This document shows, piece after piece, positions 1-9,971 of a DNA stretch of 64,000 nt. The position numbers were made by a program, and so were the translations under genes. Every line of letters begins with the position of its first letter. Position 1 is the first letter of the stretch. The notes under the pieces were generated by a model that was given only the letters and a program-made list of their open reading frames with translations, did no database searches and was not told where the DNA came from. This DNA comes from Martelella sp. HB161492 (GTDB lineage Bacteria; Pseudomonadota; Alphaproteobacteria; Rhizobiales; Rhizobiaceae): positions 124,001 to 188,000 of the forward strand of contig NZ_JAATVV010000006.1 of assembly GCF_013184775.1 (NCBI RefSeq), in the 5' to 3' direction.

Positions 1-1104
1 CGCGTCGCCGGGCATCAGGTAAGGATCGAAATCGTCGCGATCACTGCGTCGCAGCAGGTCCTCGAGATTGCGTTCGATGACAATCGACTGACCTGTTATC
101 GGATTGCGCGTGAACAGCACGGCGGAACGGTTGGAATTGGTGAGCCGCGCACCGCCGACGCAGTTCAGGCTGAACACCGCCTGCAGGAAGCGCGTTCCGT
201 ACCGCAATTCGACCGTATCCTTGGAAATGGCGGCCTGGGAATTGGATGATGCGGGCACCGAAAGGTTGGACATGAATACCTTGACGCCCGGCGGAGAGAC
301 GACCGACGGTGCGACGAGCTCCTCCTGGAAACAGCCACGGCTCGGAATTTCGACCTGATCGCCCTCCAGCAGGACGGGATCGGGATAGGCATGGCCGGTA
401 ATCGCCGGCCGCATGTCGTAGACCTTCCTCGATCCGCCACGCCAGACGGTGACGCGCGACAGATCCGCATCAGGGCGCACGCCGCCGGCCGACTGAAGGG
501 CCCGTGCCAGACGCCGTTCGCTTGTCCGCCCGCCGAGCGTCTCCTGCCGCAGTCTGTCGAGCGATGTCGCGGCTACCGAGCCGACCGTCACCGATCCTGG
601 CTCGAACACGGCACCTGCGACGAAAACCCGCGCCGGCGCGAAATCCATCACCCGGATCGAGACCAGCGGCACGGTATTGTAAAGCCCCTGATCGATCAGG
701 GTACGCCGGACCGATTCCTCGACGGCGTCGACCGAGCGGCCCTTGGCATTGACAGGCGGCACATGCATCAGGCGAAGCATGCCGTCCTGGGACACCTCAT
801 ACTTGCCCGAGATGACATCATCATCGGAAATCGACACGTCGATCAGATCGCCTGGCGACAGGAAATCGATATCGGGTGGCACGACGTGACTTCCGGCAGG
901 GCCGAGTTTCTGATCGGGTGCGCAACGCTGTGCATTCATCAGAACCGATGATTTGCGAACCCGCTCGGCCTCGTCATCCGCGGTCGCGCGATACTGCGCC
1001 TGATAGCTTTCGCCCTGGCTGACATTCTCACTGTTTTCGATCGGTTGGAGTGAGGTGCACCCTTGCGCAAAGGCTAGGAGAGCGACGATCGCGATCCGGC
1101 TCAC
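1..1104 (-). CDS. Polysaccharide export outer-membrane lipoprotein (Wza/ExoF-like), 3' end beyond window
   Basis: The frame is open from the GTG at 1104 to the window edge (368 codons seen). The N-terminus is a short hydrophobic stretch ending in FAQGC, a plausible lipoprotein signal with Cys16. Next comes a Poly_export-type domain (SPGDLIDVSISDDD, then QDGMLRL) and an SLBB-like segment (RVFVAGAVFEPGSV). Proteins of this family form the outer-membrane channel through which capsule or exopolysaccharide leaves the cell. No clear Shine-Dalgarno decides the start; a TTG at 1128 would give a longer, more basic n-region. It is divergent from the flippase/glycosyltransferase operon, which supports a joint role in surface polysaccharide export. 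The C-terminal part cannot be judged. Confidence 0.85.
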   Translation of the reverse strand, partial: MSRIAIVALLAFAQGCTSLQPIENSENVSQGESYQAQYRATADDEAERVRKSSVLMNAQRCAPDQKLGPAGSHVVPPDIDFLSPGDLIDVSISDDDVISGKYEVSQDGMLRLMHVPPVNAKGRSVDAVEESVRRTLIDQGLYNTVPLVSIRVMDFAPARVFVAGAVFEPGSVTVGSVAATSLDRLRQETLGGRTSERRLARALQSAGGVRPDADLSRVTVWRGGSRKVYDMRPAITGHAYPDPVLLEGDQVEIPSRGCFQEELVAPSVVSPPGVKVFMSNLSVPASSNSQAAISKDTVELRYGTRFLQAVFSLNCVGGARLTNSNRSAVLFTRNPITGQSIVIERNLEDLLRRSDRDDFDPYLMPGDA

Positions 1105-1349
1105 TGCCGATTTCAGATGGTTTTCCAAACGCAGTTACCCAATTTGCAAAGCGGCTTTTATCTGCCGCCACCGAGACGCCCAGTAATCACATGGTCCCGC
1201 AGCCTGTCCCCTATGCCGAAGTATAGAAGACTGCGCCCGATGGGCATCCTGCTGACCTTCGGCACCCAACCGGGCCGTCCTCCTCTCTTCTATAAGCCTA
1301 ACACAACAGAAGCCGACGTCCACAGATTGTAACAAGACGGGAATGCCTG
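1105..1349. promoter_or_regulatory. Divergent promoter region between export lipoprotein and flippase operon
   Basis: This 245-bp non-coding stretch separates two divergently read polysaccharide genes and must hold promoters for both. I see no recognisable operator or strong palindrome in it. Confidence 0.5.
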
Positions 1350-2627
1350 ATGACCGCGCTCAGAAAAATGATTGCAGATACAGCCGATTCACCGCTCCTG
1401 CGCGGTGCTTCTGCCTATCTGGCATCGGAGGCCGCCGCCAAGGTGTCGCGCCTGGCTGTCGTCGTCGTGATGGCCCGTTTCCTCTCTCCTGCTGAAATCG
1501 GCATTGCCGCAGCGGCCATGGCCGGTTCTGACATTCTGAAATCGCTCGCCGAAAACGGCGTCGGCCAGCGCATCATCATCGCCGATGACCGCGACGTTGA
1601 GGCCGTTTGCAAGCAAGCCCACCGCATCTTCTGGGTCTGGTGCTCAGGCCTCACACTTCTGCAGGTCGCCGTCGGCGCTGGCGTCTGGCTTGCCGGCGGC
1701 AGCGTGATGACCTTTGCCCTGATGGCCCTGCTTGGCCTGGAGTATCTGTTCATGCCGGGCGGCCTCGTCCAGTGTGCGCTCGCCATGCGCAAGGGCATGC
1801 TTGCCCGAACGGCGGCGGTATCCGGCGCCCAGAATGTCAGTGCCAACCTTCTGACTTGCCTTCTCGTGGCGCTGTTTCCGAGCCCTCTTTCGGTGGTGCT
1901 GCCCAAGCTGATTTCCGCACCCGTCTGGCTGGTGGGGATGCGGCGCCTGGTCGCCTGGTCGCCTGCTGCGGACGTCACGCCGGCTCCGCTTTCCGCCTTC
2001 CTGCGCTTCGGTGCCTCCGTGCTCGGCATTGAATTCGTCAAGGCGGTGCGGGCGCAGGCCGACAAGCTGATCGTCGGCGCCGTCCTCGGCACAGAGGCCC
2101 TCGGCATCTACTTCTTTGCCTTCAATGCCGGGGTCGGGATCTCGACCTCGCTGGCAACGGCGCTGTCGACGGTGCTGTTTCCCTACCTGTCGACCAGTGA
2201 TGACCGGAAGCTCGCCCTCAAGCGCGCCCTGATGCTGGCAATGGCAGCGATCTCCGTTGTCGCCCTGAGCCAGAGCTTCGCCGCATCCCATTACGTATCG
2301 CTGGTCTTCGGCAGCAAGTGGGCATCGGTCTCGCCGCTGGTTGCAATCCTCTGCCTGACGGCAATCCCGAACATGCTGTGGTCGGTCGCCGCCCAGTGGC
2401 TGCGTTCGTCCGGCCGTGCCGACCGGGAACTGCTCCTGTCGATGATTTCCGGCGTCACCATCACCGGCGCCGTCATCATTGCAGCGCCGCACGGTCTGCA
2501 CGCCCTTGCCTGGACGACCCTCGCGGTTGCAACGGCTGCGCAGGTCGCCGTCTCGCTGCCGGTGCTCATGAAAGCCTTCGGTGTCCGCACCGGCGCTGTC
2601 TGCAACCCCACTTTTCAGGGAGCCTGA
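1350..2627 (+). CDS. Oligosaccharide flippase family protein (Wzx/MATE-like)
   Basis: A 425-aa integral membrane protein made of repeated hydrophobic helices. An N-terminal amphipathic segment is followed by a motif typical of polysaccharide transporters (ARFLSPAEIGIAAAA). Members move lipid-linked oligosaccharide units across the inner membrane. Length and helix pattern match Wzx/ExoT-type flippases. It is first in a plus-strand run with three glycosyltransferases; the next gene starts 2 bp after its stop, so they are co-transcribed. Substrate cannot be told from sequence. Confidence 0.88.
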   Translation: MTALRKMIADTADSPLLRGASAYLASEAAAKVSRLAVVVVMARFLSPAEIGIAAAAMAGSDILKSLAENGVGQRIIIADDRDVEAVCKQAHRIFWVWCSGLTLLQVAVGAGVWLAGGSVMTFALMALLGLEYLFMPGGLVQCALAMRKGMLARTAAVSGAQNVSANLLTCLLVALFPSPLSVVLPKLISAPVWLVGMRRLVAWSPAADVTPAPLSAFLRFGASVLGIEFVKAVRAQADKLIVGAVLGTEALGIYFFAFNAGVGISTSLATALSTVLFPYLSTSDDRKLALKRALMLAMAAISVVALSQSFAASHYVSLVFGSKWASVSPLVAILCLTAIPNMLWSVAAQWLRSSGRADRELLLSMISGVTITGAVIIAAPHGLHALAWTTLAVATAAQVAVSLPVLMKAFGVRTGAVCNPTFQGA

Positions 2628-2629
2628 TC

Positions 2630-3568
2630 ATGCCGAAATTTTCAGTTGTCATTCCTTGCTACAACGCTGCCGCGACGATTGCCGAAACGCTGAACTCCGT
2701 GCTCGGCCAGACCTTCCCGGACTTCGAGGTGATCGTCATCGACGACGGTTCGACCGATGACACCGTTGCAATCGTTGACCAGTTTGTCGGGCGCAACAGC
2801 CGCATCCGGCTTGTACGGCAGGCCAATCAGGGGCCGAGCGTGGCGCGCAACCGCGCCGTCTTCGACCATGCCGCGGGCACGCTGATCGCCTTCCTCGATG
2901 CCGATGACGTCTGGCCATCCGGTCGCCTCAACGCCTTCGAAAAGCGTTTTGCCGGCGAAGATGCTCCCGATGTCGCCTATGGCCGGGTCGCCTTCTTCAG
3001 CACGACCATCGCGGCCGTAGAAACCCAGTCGACGGTGTCGCAAGCATCGCTCACTGTCGCCGACCTGATTGCCGAAAACGAAACCTGCACGATGTCGAAC
3101 ATCGTCGTCACACGCGCAGCCTTCCTGGCCTCCGGCGGTTTCGATGCCGGCATCGTCCATGGCGAGGATGTCGAGTGGCTGGTGCGTCTTGCCGCCGCCG
3201 GCCGGAAGATCGCAGGCATCGACCAGCTTGCAACCTTCTATCGTGCCAGCCGCCGCGGTCTGTCATCCGACCTCTCGGCGATGCGTTTTTCGTGGGAGAC
3301 GGCGCTTTCGACCGCGCTGAAGCTCAATGTCTCGCTGACAAAGCGGGAGATCGCGGCGGCGGAAGCAACGCATCTGCGCTATCTCTCCCGCCGCGCGCTG
3401 CGGCTTGAAAGCACGCGCGGCACAGCGCTCAAGCTGGCCATCAAGGCGCTGCAGCTGAGCCCGCGTGCCTTCTTCAAACAGCCAAGCCGCGGTCTGCTGA
3501 CGCTCGGCGCGGCGACCGCCGAAGCCCTTTGCCCAGGCGCCTTCCGGCGTCTTTCGGCAAGCCACTAA
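2630..3568 (+). CDS. Family 2 glycosyltransferase (first)
   Basis: A 312-aa GT-A fold enzyme. The N-terminus has the nucleotide-sugar binding strand FSVVIPCYNA, then VIDDGSTDDT and the metal-binding motif FLDADD near residue 88, with HGEDVEW as the likely catalytic-base region. It transfers a sugar during polysaccharide repeat-unit assembly at the inner membrane. Translation starts at the ATG at 2630 after CAGGGAGCC; longer in-frame extensions would run into the flippase gene. The C-terminal 80 residues are helical and basic, consistent with membrane association. It is closely related to the next gene and may be a diverged duplicate. Confidence 0.92.
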   Translation: MPKFSVVIPCYNAAATIAETLNSVLGQTFPDFEVIVIDDGSTDDTVAIVDQFVGRNSRIRLVRQANQGPSVARNRAVFDHAAGTLIAFLDADDVWPSGRLNAFEKRFAGEDAPDVAYGRVAFFSTTIAAVETQSTVSQASLTVADLIAENETCTMSNIVVTRAAFLASGGFDAGIVHGEDVEWLVRLAAAGRKIAGIDQLATFYRASRRGLSSDLSAMRFSWETALSTALKLNVSLTKREIAAAEATHLRYLSRRALRLESTRGTALKLAIKALQLSPRAFFKQPSRGLLTLGAATAEALCPGAFRRLSASH

Positions 3569-3592
3569 TCAATCGCTCAGGAGATAACGACC

Positions 3593-4582
3593 ATGAACAA
3601 CCCGGCAGCCAGCATCATTGTTCCCGCCTATAATGCGGCGACGACTATTCGTGAAACGCTCGATTCCCTGCTCGACCAGACATTTGCCGATTTCGAGATC
3701 ATCGTCGTCGATGACGGCTCCTCGGACAGCACGGTGGCTATCGTCAAGGGCTATGCAGATCCGCGCCTTCGCCTGATCTCGCAGTCAAATCGTGGCCTCG
3801 CCGGCGCTCATAACACCGGCATTGCAGCCGCAAGAGGCGCCTATGTCGGCTTTTGCGATGCCGATGACCTGTGGCTGCCGGAAAAGCTCGAGCTGCATAT
3901 CCGCCATCTTCAGGACAGGCCGGATGTCGGCATCAGCTTCTCCGGATCCCGCATGATCGACCGGAACGGTAAGCCCGTCGGCCTCAATCAGTCGCCGAAG
4001 CTGAAGAACATCAGCGCCGCCGATGTCTTCTGCCGCAATCCGATCGGTAACGGTTCCGCCGCCGTCATGCGCATGGAAGCGCTCAGGGCCTTCGCCTATC
4101 GTCCCGCTGGCGAGACCGAACGTGACTGGTGGTTCGACGAGAATTTTCGCCAGTCCGACGACATTGAGGGCTGGCTGCGCTTCATGGTGACGCAAGACTG
4201 GAAGATCGAAGGCATTCCCGGCCACCTGACGCTCTACCGCATCCATGTCGGCGGGCTCTCGGCCAATGTCGAAAAGCAGTTCCAGACCTGGCTTGCCATG
4301 CGCGACAAGCTCGCACGGCTGGCGCCGGGACTGATCGAGCGCCATGGCGACCGCGCCGCAGCCTACCAGCTGCGCTACCTCGCGCGGCGCTGCGTCTCCA
4401 TGCGTCAGGGGCGTGCCGCGCTCGGCTATGCGCTGCGCTCGCTGAAGGCTTCGCGCCGGCCGTTCATCGAGGAACCGGTCAAGTCCGTCGTCACCCTTGT
4501 CGCCGCCGCCATCATCGCCGTCGCCGGCGACGGCTTGTACAGCACTGTTGAAAACCGCCTGCTCGGCACCAGCAACGCCTGA
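3593..4582 (+). CDS. Family 2 glycosyltransferase (second)
   Basis: A 329-aa paralogue of the preceding enzyme with the same order of motifs: SIIVPAYNAA, VVDDGSSDST, FCDADDLW and a QSDDIEGW acidic segment. A strong ribosome site (CAGGAGATAACGACC) precedes the ATG. It ends with a hydrophobic helix (VVTLVAAAIIAVAG), suggesting membrane attachment. It lies 24 bp after the first family 2 gene and 16 bp before the family 4 gene, so it belongs to the same polysaccharide operon. Confidence 0.92.
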   Translation: MNNPAASIIVPAYNAATTIRETLDSLLDQTFADFEIIVVDDGSSDSTVAIVKGYADPRLRLISQSNRGLAGAHNTGIAAARGAYVGFCDADDLWLPEKLELHIRHLQDRPDVGISFSGSRMIDRNGKPVGLNQSPKLKNISAADVFCRNPIGNGSAAVMRMEALRAFAYRPAGETERDWWFDENFRQSDDIEGWLRFMVTQDWKIEGIPGHLTLYRIHVGGLSANVEKQFQTWLAMRDKLARLAPGLIERHGDRAAAYQLRYLARRCVSMRQGRAALGYALRSLKASRRPFIEEPVKSVVTLVAAAIIAVAGDGLYSTVENRLLGTSNA

Positions 4583-4598
4583 ATTGAGGAGAACTCCC

Positions 4599-5606
4599 AT
4601 GACCGTTTACCACCTCGTCGATGATGCCAGTTTTGGCGGTGTCAACCGGATGCTTGATCACCTCACCCGGATGGCCGGGCAGAACGCTGCGGGCCACCAG
4701 ATCGTGCGCATCAAGCGCGGCCAGCTCTCGCCGCCCCGCCTTGCAGGCGTCAGCCATGTGGTTTCGCATCTGTCGATCTGCTGGAAGAACATGCCGCTGA
4801 TCACCGCCCTTCGTGCCCGCTATGCTGGCGTTCCGCTCATTCATGTCGAGCACAGCTATTCGGAACGTTTCGTTACGGCACGGGTCGAAAACCGCGATCG
4901 CTTCGAAACGCTGCTCTCAGCAGCCTATGCGCTCTTCGACAAGGTCGTGGCCGTCAGCTGGCAGCAGGGCCAGTGGCTTGCCCGCAAATTCGTCAGCGAA
5001 GACCGTCTCGAGGTCATCGAGCCCTGCGTCGCGCTTGACGCGTTCTTTGCGCTGCCCGACCGCTTGCCCGCCGGCAAGACGGTGATCGGCGCGATCGGCC
5101 GGTTCGACATGCAGAAAGGCTTCGACATTCTGATCGAGGGGCTGCGCAAATCGGATCGGCAGGATATCGAACTGCATCTCTTCGGCTGTGGAGAGCAGGA
5201 AAAGCAGCTTCGCAAGCTTGCCGGACAGGACCCACGGATCGTCTTCTGCGGCTATGCGGAAAGCCCGGCCGCGGCCATGTCAACCTGCGATGTGATTGCC
5301 ATGCCCTCGCGCTTCGAGCCCTACGGACTGGTCGCACTCGAAGCCATGGCGGCCGGACGGCCGGTGATCGCTTCCGACGCCGACGGCCTAGCCGGACATA
5401 TAGAAAACGGTGCCATCAATGTCGGCGACAACACACCGGATGGCTGGCGTCACTTCCTGGATGGGTTAGAATTCCGGACCATCCGCCCTGGTGAGGCTTC
5501 CCGCCGCAAGCAGGCCAGAGACGCCGAGCAGCGGTTTGCCAAGCGCTGGCTGCATCTCCTCGACGTGCTGGCCGAAGACACTCAGCAGTTCCAGGCCGCC
5601 GCCTAG
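4599..5606 (+). CDS. Family 4 (GT-B) glycosyltransferase
   Basis: A 335-aa enzyme with the C-terminal Glycos_transf_1 domain: GRFDMQKGFDIL, FCGYAESP, and the donor-binding EX7E motif in RFEPYGLVALEAMAAGRPVI. The N-terminal acceptor domain starts with YHLVDDASFGGVNRM. The start is the ATG at 4599, 8 nt after GAGGAG; upstream in-frame starts would overlap the previous gene. It is the last gene of the polysaccharide operon. Its stop codon TAG at 5604-5606 is the first part of a palindromic mosaic repeat (5603-5667). Confidence 0.92.
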   Translation: MTVYHLVDDASFGGVNRMLDHLTRMAGQNAAGHQIVRIKRGQLSPPRLAGVSHVVSHLSICWKNMPLITALRARYAGVPLIHVEHSYSERFVTARVENRDRFETLLSAAYALFDKVVAVSWQQGQWLARKFVSEDRLEVIEPCVALDAFFALPDRLPAGKTVIGAIGRFDMQKGFDILIEGLRKSDRQDIELHLFGCGEQEKQLRKLAGQDPRIVFCGYAESPAAAMSTCDVIAMPSRFEPYGLVALEAMAAGRPVIASDADGLAGHIENGAINVGDNTPDGWRHFLDGLEFRTIRPGEASRRKQARDAEQRFAKRWLHLLDVLAEDTQQFQAAA

Positions 5607-5667
5607 AGCGCCGTGCGTCCTTTTGGACGCATCAGGACGCTCTATCTTATCGGTTCGACGCATCGGC
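5603..5667 (+). repeat. Palindromic mosaic repeat, copy R1 (truncated)
   Basis: The copy contains nested inverted repeats: an outer stem TAGAGCG (5604-5610) with CGCTCTA (5638-5644), and an inner hairpin TGCGTCC-TTTT-GGACGCA (5614-5631). It is near-identical to part of R2 (35959-36068) and R3 (49808-49911). The second hairpin module present in R2 and R3 is cut off here after CGCATCGG. It resembles the rhizobial intergenic mosaic elements (RIME) in size and modular build; exact family assignment needs a search. The hairpin lies between two convergent genes and may also end transcription. Confidence 0.85.
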
Positions 5668-5753
5668 TGGCGGTTGCCGTCGGTGCGTCTTCTGCCTTCG
5701 TTGCGGCCGTGGCCAGAACGCCTGACGGAGCAGGAAAGCTGGCCGGGAGCCTC

Positions 5754-8700
5754 TCACCACCGGACCTTCAGGCCAACATTGCCGCCATAGCCAAAAGAAC
5801 CGGTATCAAAACCTGTGGCGGCGCTGAGCTCTGCAAAGACGCTAATCGCCACATTGCCGGCCTGCCAGCCATAGGAGCCGCCCAGTGACAGCGTCCCCGA
5901 CCAGTCATCGGGAACCGAGGCCAGATTGTAGATTTCGTCGACAACGACATTTGTGCCATCGAGGAATTCATGGTCGAGACTGGCCGTGCTGTAGAACCGG
6001 GCCGAGCGCGGCGCCCCCGAACCATCCTGCCATGACCTCAGCGTTTCGATGCCGATCCCGATGCGACCGAGCAGGCTCTGGCCATCGTCGAAGCTGACCG
6101 CCTCTCCATAAGGGCCGGTAAAGCTGTCGATCGAAACCGAGGTGAATGCAAGCTGGGCCTGCGGCGTCAGCGAAATTGTGTCGGTCAGCATGAAGCGCTG
6201 TCCGACCTCGGCGGAAAGCCCATAGCCTGTCGCATCGCTGTCGCCGGGCGACATGATCTCGCCATCTGCCTTGAGTTCGCTGGAAAACAGCGTCATCTCG
6301 GCCAGACCATCGGCATAGAAACCATTTTCGCCGAACCAGGTGACCGTTGCTCCGAGACCCCAGCCATCCGTATGGATCTTCGAATTGCCGTAAGCGGAGC
6401 GGACCTTCGCCTCGCCATTGGCGTAGTTACCGGTGAAGCTTGCCACAAGCGCGCCGGCGGCATTGTCGAAAAACAGCCCGTCAAGCCCCGCCTGCATGCG
6501 CGAAGTCGACAGATCGTCATCATAGCCGGTGGTAGACTGTCCCGGATCGTTGTGGCTGAAGGAGCCGCCGAGGCGTCCCCACAGCGCCGCCGGAGCCGGC
6601 CCCGACGACAGCGCCTCGCCATGCGCGTAGCGCCCTGCCGAACGGGTCTCCAGCGAGGGTATGGCCATCATATCCAGAAGCACGGATGGATAGGCTTCGT
6701 AGAGCGGCACATAGGGCTGAAGCGAGATGCCGGCCGACACGAGGTCGGCCATGCTGGCCTGCGCCAGAAACGCCTCGTCGAACCCGGCCTCAATGCTGCC
6801 CGTGCTCAAGAATGGAAGCAGATAATAGCCGCTGTCGAAGACGCCGAATATGCTGTCGTAATAAAAGAGATCATAATTGAACAGCCGCGAACGGAAACCG
6901 CCACCGTCGAGCGCGAAGGCATCGGCTGAGGCGGACGCCCCGGTTTCAAGCTGTACCAGCTCATAGATATGTGGCCGCAGACTGCGGCCTGTGGCATTGA
7001 GGCTGAGAACGGTCGTGCCGAACACATCCCCGCCGATCACGATGCTGTCATTGCCGCCAGCGCGCGATATATCGAGTGAAACCAGCGCCAGCCCGCCTGG
7101 CACGTCGTTGCCGTAATAATCGCCATCGATGGTCAGCACGCCGCCGATCGCGCCATCGGCCAGCGCGATGGTGCCCCAGTTTCTGACATCGCCAAGAACC
7201 TCGAGCTGGCTCGATGCCGGCTGCGCCAGCACGCCGCCGGTCAGCGTCAGATGCCCGCCGAGCTGAACGGCGCCATCGGCGCTGTCCGGATCGCTGATGA
7301 AGGCGGTGCTGGTGCCCTGATCGAGGATGAGCGTGCCCAGAACGCCGTCATCGGCATAGGCCGAACGCAGATCGAGCGCCATCAGTCCGCTTGCCTGCAG
7401 ATCGGCGTTGACATCGGAGAAGATGACATTTTCGAAGGCCGTGATGGCCGCTCCGGAAATCGTGCCGTAATCGCCTGCCTCCAGCAGCAGCGTATCGGCG
7501 CCCGCGCCACCGTCGAAGCTGGCTTCGGAAATTGCCTCCGGATTATCGGTGAGCACGATGTCGAAGAAATCGTCGCCGCCATCACCGAAAACACCACCGA
7601 CAAAGCTGCCGCCCGTCCAGGTGAACTGATCCGTCCCTTGGTTGAGCGTATCGGCAGACGAACCGTTGACGCTGTCGAAATCGCCGTAGATATTGCCGAT
7701 CCATGTGCCATCGGCAATCGTGACATTCGAGGATCCGCCGCCCAGCATGGTATCGCCGATGACGACGCCTTCGCTGGTGATGGTAATCGTGTTGCCGGCG
7801 GCATCAATGGCGTTGACAAAGGCATACTGAACGATTTCGACCGTGTCGGGCAGCGAGTCCAGATCAGGATCGGTATCGACACTGATCGTCGTGCCCGAGT
7901 CTATGGTCATGGTGATGTCGCGCACGCCCTCCACACCGAAGGTTTCATCGTCGAGCATGCTGATTGCCGAAGCGACGTAGCGTCCCGAAGCAACCGGATC
8001 GGCCAGTTTCACTTGCGTCGAAACGCCAAGCAGGTTGAGAGAGAGTGAACTGTTCGCCGCAGCATCAATGAGAACCGCTGTGGTGCCCGCGCCCGTGGCA
8101 TTGATCGTCGTATCCTCAATGGAGGCTGTGTTGGCTCCCGAAGCGCCGGCCCGCGTGACCAGTTGGAGGCCGGTGGAATAAGTTCCCTCGACCGCGATAG
8201 CGCTGCGCTGCACGGTCGTGCTGCCGGCTGAGCGGATCGCAGTGGCATAGTCTGCTGCGGCGTTGACCAGACTGTTCGAAACCGAGAGCGATGCATTGGT
8301 GCCGGAACCACCCGACGTCGAGAGGGCGGTGATCATGCCGGAGCCATCGTCGAGCGCGCTGATCTCATAGCTGTCGACCGCAATCGAGGCGAGCTGCCCT
8401 TCGGCCCGAACAAGGCCGGCGGCGGAGCCCACCGCACTGATCGTGCCAGAGCCGCCGAGGATGATTGTTGCGGTTCCGTTGGCGGCCTCCGCAACAACAC
8501 CCGCCATCAGGATTCCCGGTTCTAGACCCTGAGAATTGGTAATCGAGATACTCGCGTCGCCGTTTGCCGATGTCGCCCTTATGTTGAGCGGATGGCCCAG
8601 ATCTCCTATAACGGTGACATCGGCAATCGAAATGGTCGCATTGCCAGATGCATTGGCCGCAGTCGTTTCGGCCAGGACAACATCCGCACCGTCGCTGTAA

Positions 8701-9473
8701 TTGCTGATCGTCATCATGGCGTTGCTGAGCGATATGCTTGCATTCCCCGATCCGCTCGCCTGAGCATGCAAGGGGGCCTGACTAAAATCGGTGGCGGTGA
8801 AAGCACCGAAATCAGCGGTGGTCGTATCTCCAAAATCAATATCGATGATGGCATCGCCGCTGGCGTCGTTGGACGAGGAAATGCTCCCGGTGATATTGAT
8901 GGTCTGATGGGCGTCGGTAGACACGATCCGTGCATCGCCCGATGGTCCTACGGACGTCGTCGCGTAGAGACCGAAACCACTGATCACCGTAGGACCGTCC
9001 CCTAGCCCCAGAGTGATTTCTGCATCGCCGACAATCGTGTAGGCGGTGATGGTGTGGCTCGTACCGACAGCGGAGACGCTGCCGAGCATGATTTGTCCAT
9101 CACTCTGAAAGGCCATCAGCTGAATGTCACCATTGACCGAACTGAGCTGCGGTATGACGATCTGCCCATCGACTTCGTCGGCCAAGCTGTACGCCACAAG
9201 ATTTACCTTACCCGTCAGCAGCGTGTCGGGATTGCTAAACAGGATCGTCAGCGTTTCGAGAGGGGCATAATCGATATCCGCGTAGCTCGCTGCATCGCAG
9301 ATGACGACTCCATTTTGAGGCTCGCCGCATTCATCATCGGCCATGGCCGGCGATAAGCTGCCCCAAAGAACTGCCAGCAATGACACCGAGGCAAGCATGG
9401 CGGTTATTCCCGCAGCCCTCCGATGATCCTGCTTCAGGCCTGAAATTCCATGAAAATTATTTCCGCGATGCAT
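5754..9473 (-). CDS. Classical (type V) autotransporter with C-terminal beta-barrel
   Basis: A 1239-aa secreted surface protein. A long signal peptide (hydrophobic core 22-40, cleavage after AMA45) leads into an acidic, Ser/Thr/Gly/Asn-rich passenger with beta-helix character (repeated short S/T-x-V/I stretches). The last ~280 residues alternate in the pattern of an autotransporter barrel (ALWGRLGGSF, then ADGLAEMTLF) and end in the aromatic VGLKVRW expected for Bam recognition. The passenger is almost Cys-free apart from a pair close to the signal cleavage site. The ATG at 9473 is chosen because AAAGGCG stands 6 nt upstream; an in-frame TTG at 9488 is less likely. Function is probably adhesion or biofilm; no protease triad was recognised. 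Confidence 0.9.
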   Translation of the reverse strand: MHRGNNFHGISGLKQDHRRAAGITAMLASVSLLAVLWGSLSPAMADDECGEPQNGVVICDAASYADIDYAPLETLTILFSNPDTLLTGKVNLVAYSLADEVDGQIVIPQLSSVNGDIQLMAFQSDGQIMLGSVSAVGTSHTITAYTIVGDAEITLGLGDGPTVISGFGLYATTSVGPSGDARIVSTDAHQTINITGSISSSNDASGDAIIDIDFGDTTTADFGAFTATDFSQAPLHAQASGSGNASISLSNAMMTISNYSDGADVVLAETTAANASGNATISIADVTVIGDLGHPLNIRATSANGDASISITNSQGLEPGILMAGVVAEAANGTATIILGGSGTISAVGSAAGLVRAEGQLASIAVDSYEISALDDGSGMITALSTSGGSGTNASLSVSNSLVNAAADYATAIRSAGSTTVQRSAIAVEGTYSTGLQLVTRAGASGANTASIEDTTINATGAGTTAVLIDAAANSSLSLNLLGVSTQVKLADPVASGRYVASAISMLDDETFGVEGVRDITMTIDSGTTISVDTDPDLDSLPDTVEIVQYAFVNAIDAAGNTITITSEGVVIGDTMLGGGSSNVTIADGTWIGNIYGDFDSVNGSSADTLNQGTDQFTWTGGSFVGGVFGDGGDDFFDIVLTDNPEAISEASFDGGAGADTLLLEAGDYGTISGAAITAFENVIFSDVNADLQASGLMALDLRSAYADDGVLGTLILDQGTSTAFISDPDSADGAVQLGGHLTLTGGVLAQPASSQLEVLGDVRNWGTIALADGAIGGVLTIDGDYYGNDVPGGLALVSLDISRAGGNDSIVIGGDVFGTTVLSLNATGRSLRPHIYELVQLETGASASADAFALDGGGFRSRLFNYDLFYYDSIFGVFDSGYYLLPFLSTGSIEAGFDEAFLAQASMADLVSAGISLQPYVPLYEAYPSVLLDMMAIPSLETRSAGRYAHGEALSSGPAPAALWGRLGGSFSHNDPGQSTTGYDDDLSTSRMQAGLDGLFFDNAAGALVASFTGNYANGEAKVRSAYGNSKIHTDGWGLGATVTWFGENGFYADGLAEMTLFSSELKADGEIMSPGDSDATGYGLSAEVGQRFMLTDTISLTPQAQLAFTSVSIDSFTGPYGEAVSFDDGQSLLGRIGIGIETLRSWQDGSGAPRSARFYSTASLDHEFLDGTNVVVDEIYNLASVPDDWSGTLSLGGSYGWQAGNVAISVFAELSAATGFDTGSFGYGGNVGLKVRW

Positions 9474-9971
9474 CGTTTCGCCTTTCAATCCGATTTGCGG
9501 GGATTGAAACGACGACAGACGGTGAACGCAATCTTACATTGCAAAATATTATACTGTATCCGGTGGTTGTGATGCAAATTTGCAACAACTGCGCGAGGAC
9601 TCTCTCCCGAGAGAACTCGGGCGCAGAGAACCAGGGTCGCTGTCGGTATGGGCCAAGCGATGCCAATGGGTCGGTCAGGACGGTATGAAACCATCAGGAC
9701 CCGGATGCAGTCAGCACGGCAGGAAAGGTGGACGCGGAGGTCCGGCTTCTGTCGCGCAGCTGCGCTCAAGTGAAATATGTCCCAAAGCGCATCCGCCGTT
9801 CAGGCCGGAAGGATGAGCCACGAGATATCAGGATCAAATGACAGACTGCACGATATACCGGTCATCTGGATAATCCGGCAGATATTCCATCAATATAAGT
9901 AGTTAAATAAAATATAATATAAGGCGAATTAGCAATATAGTTTTCCTTGTGAAAATATAGGGAAAAATACA
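9474..9971. promoter_or_regulatory. 498-bp intergenic region with AT-rich tract and a TGCAAATTTGCA palindrome
   Basis: Non-coding region between the minus-strand autotransporter and a plus-strand hypothetical gene. The palindrome TGCAAATTTGCA lies at 9573-9584, about 100 bp upstream of the autotransporter start, next to an AT-rich AAATATTATACTGTAT stretch that could be its promoter. From about 9885 to 9970 the composition changes sharply to AT-rich, which fits the promoter of the 241-aa gene. Short open frames here lack ribosome sites and were not called. Confidence 0.5.

Noticed and set aside
5603-5667. Insertion-sequence end or attachment site
   Set aside because: No transposase or integrase gene, no target duplication, and copies with different module sets fit a mosaic repeat better.
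9580-9816. Short plus-strand open frame in the autotransporter upstream region
   Set aside because: No ribosome site, biased Arg/Gly/Ser translation, and it lies in the probable promoter region.
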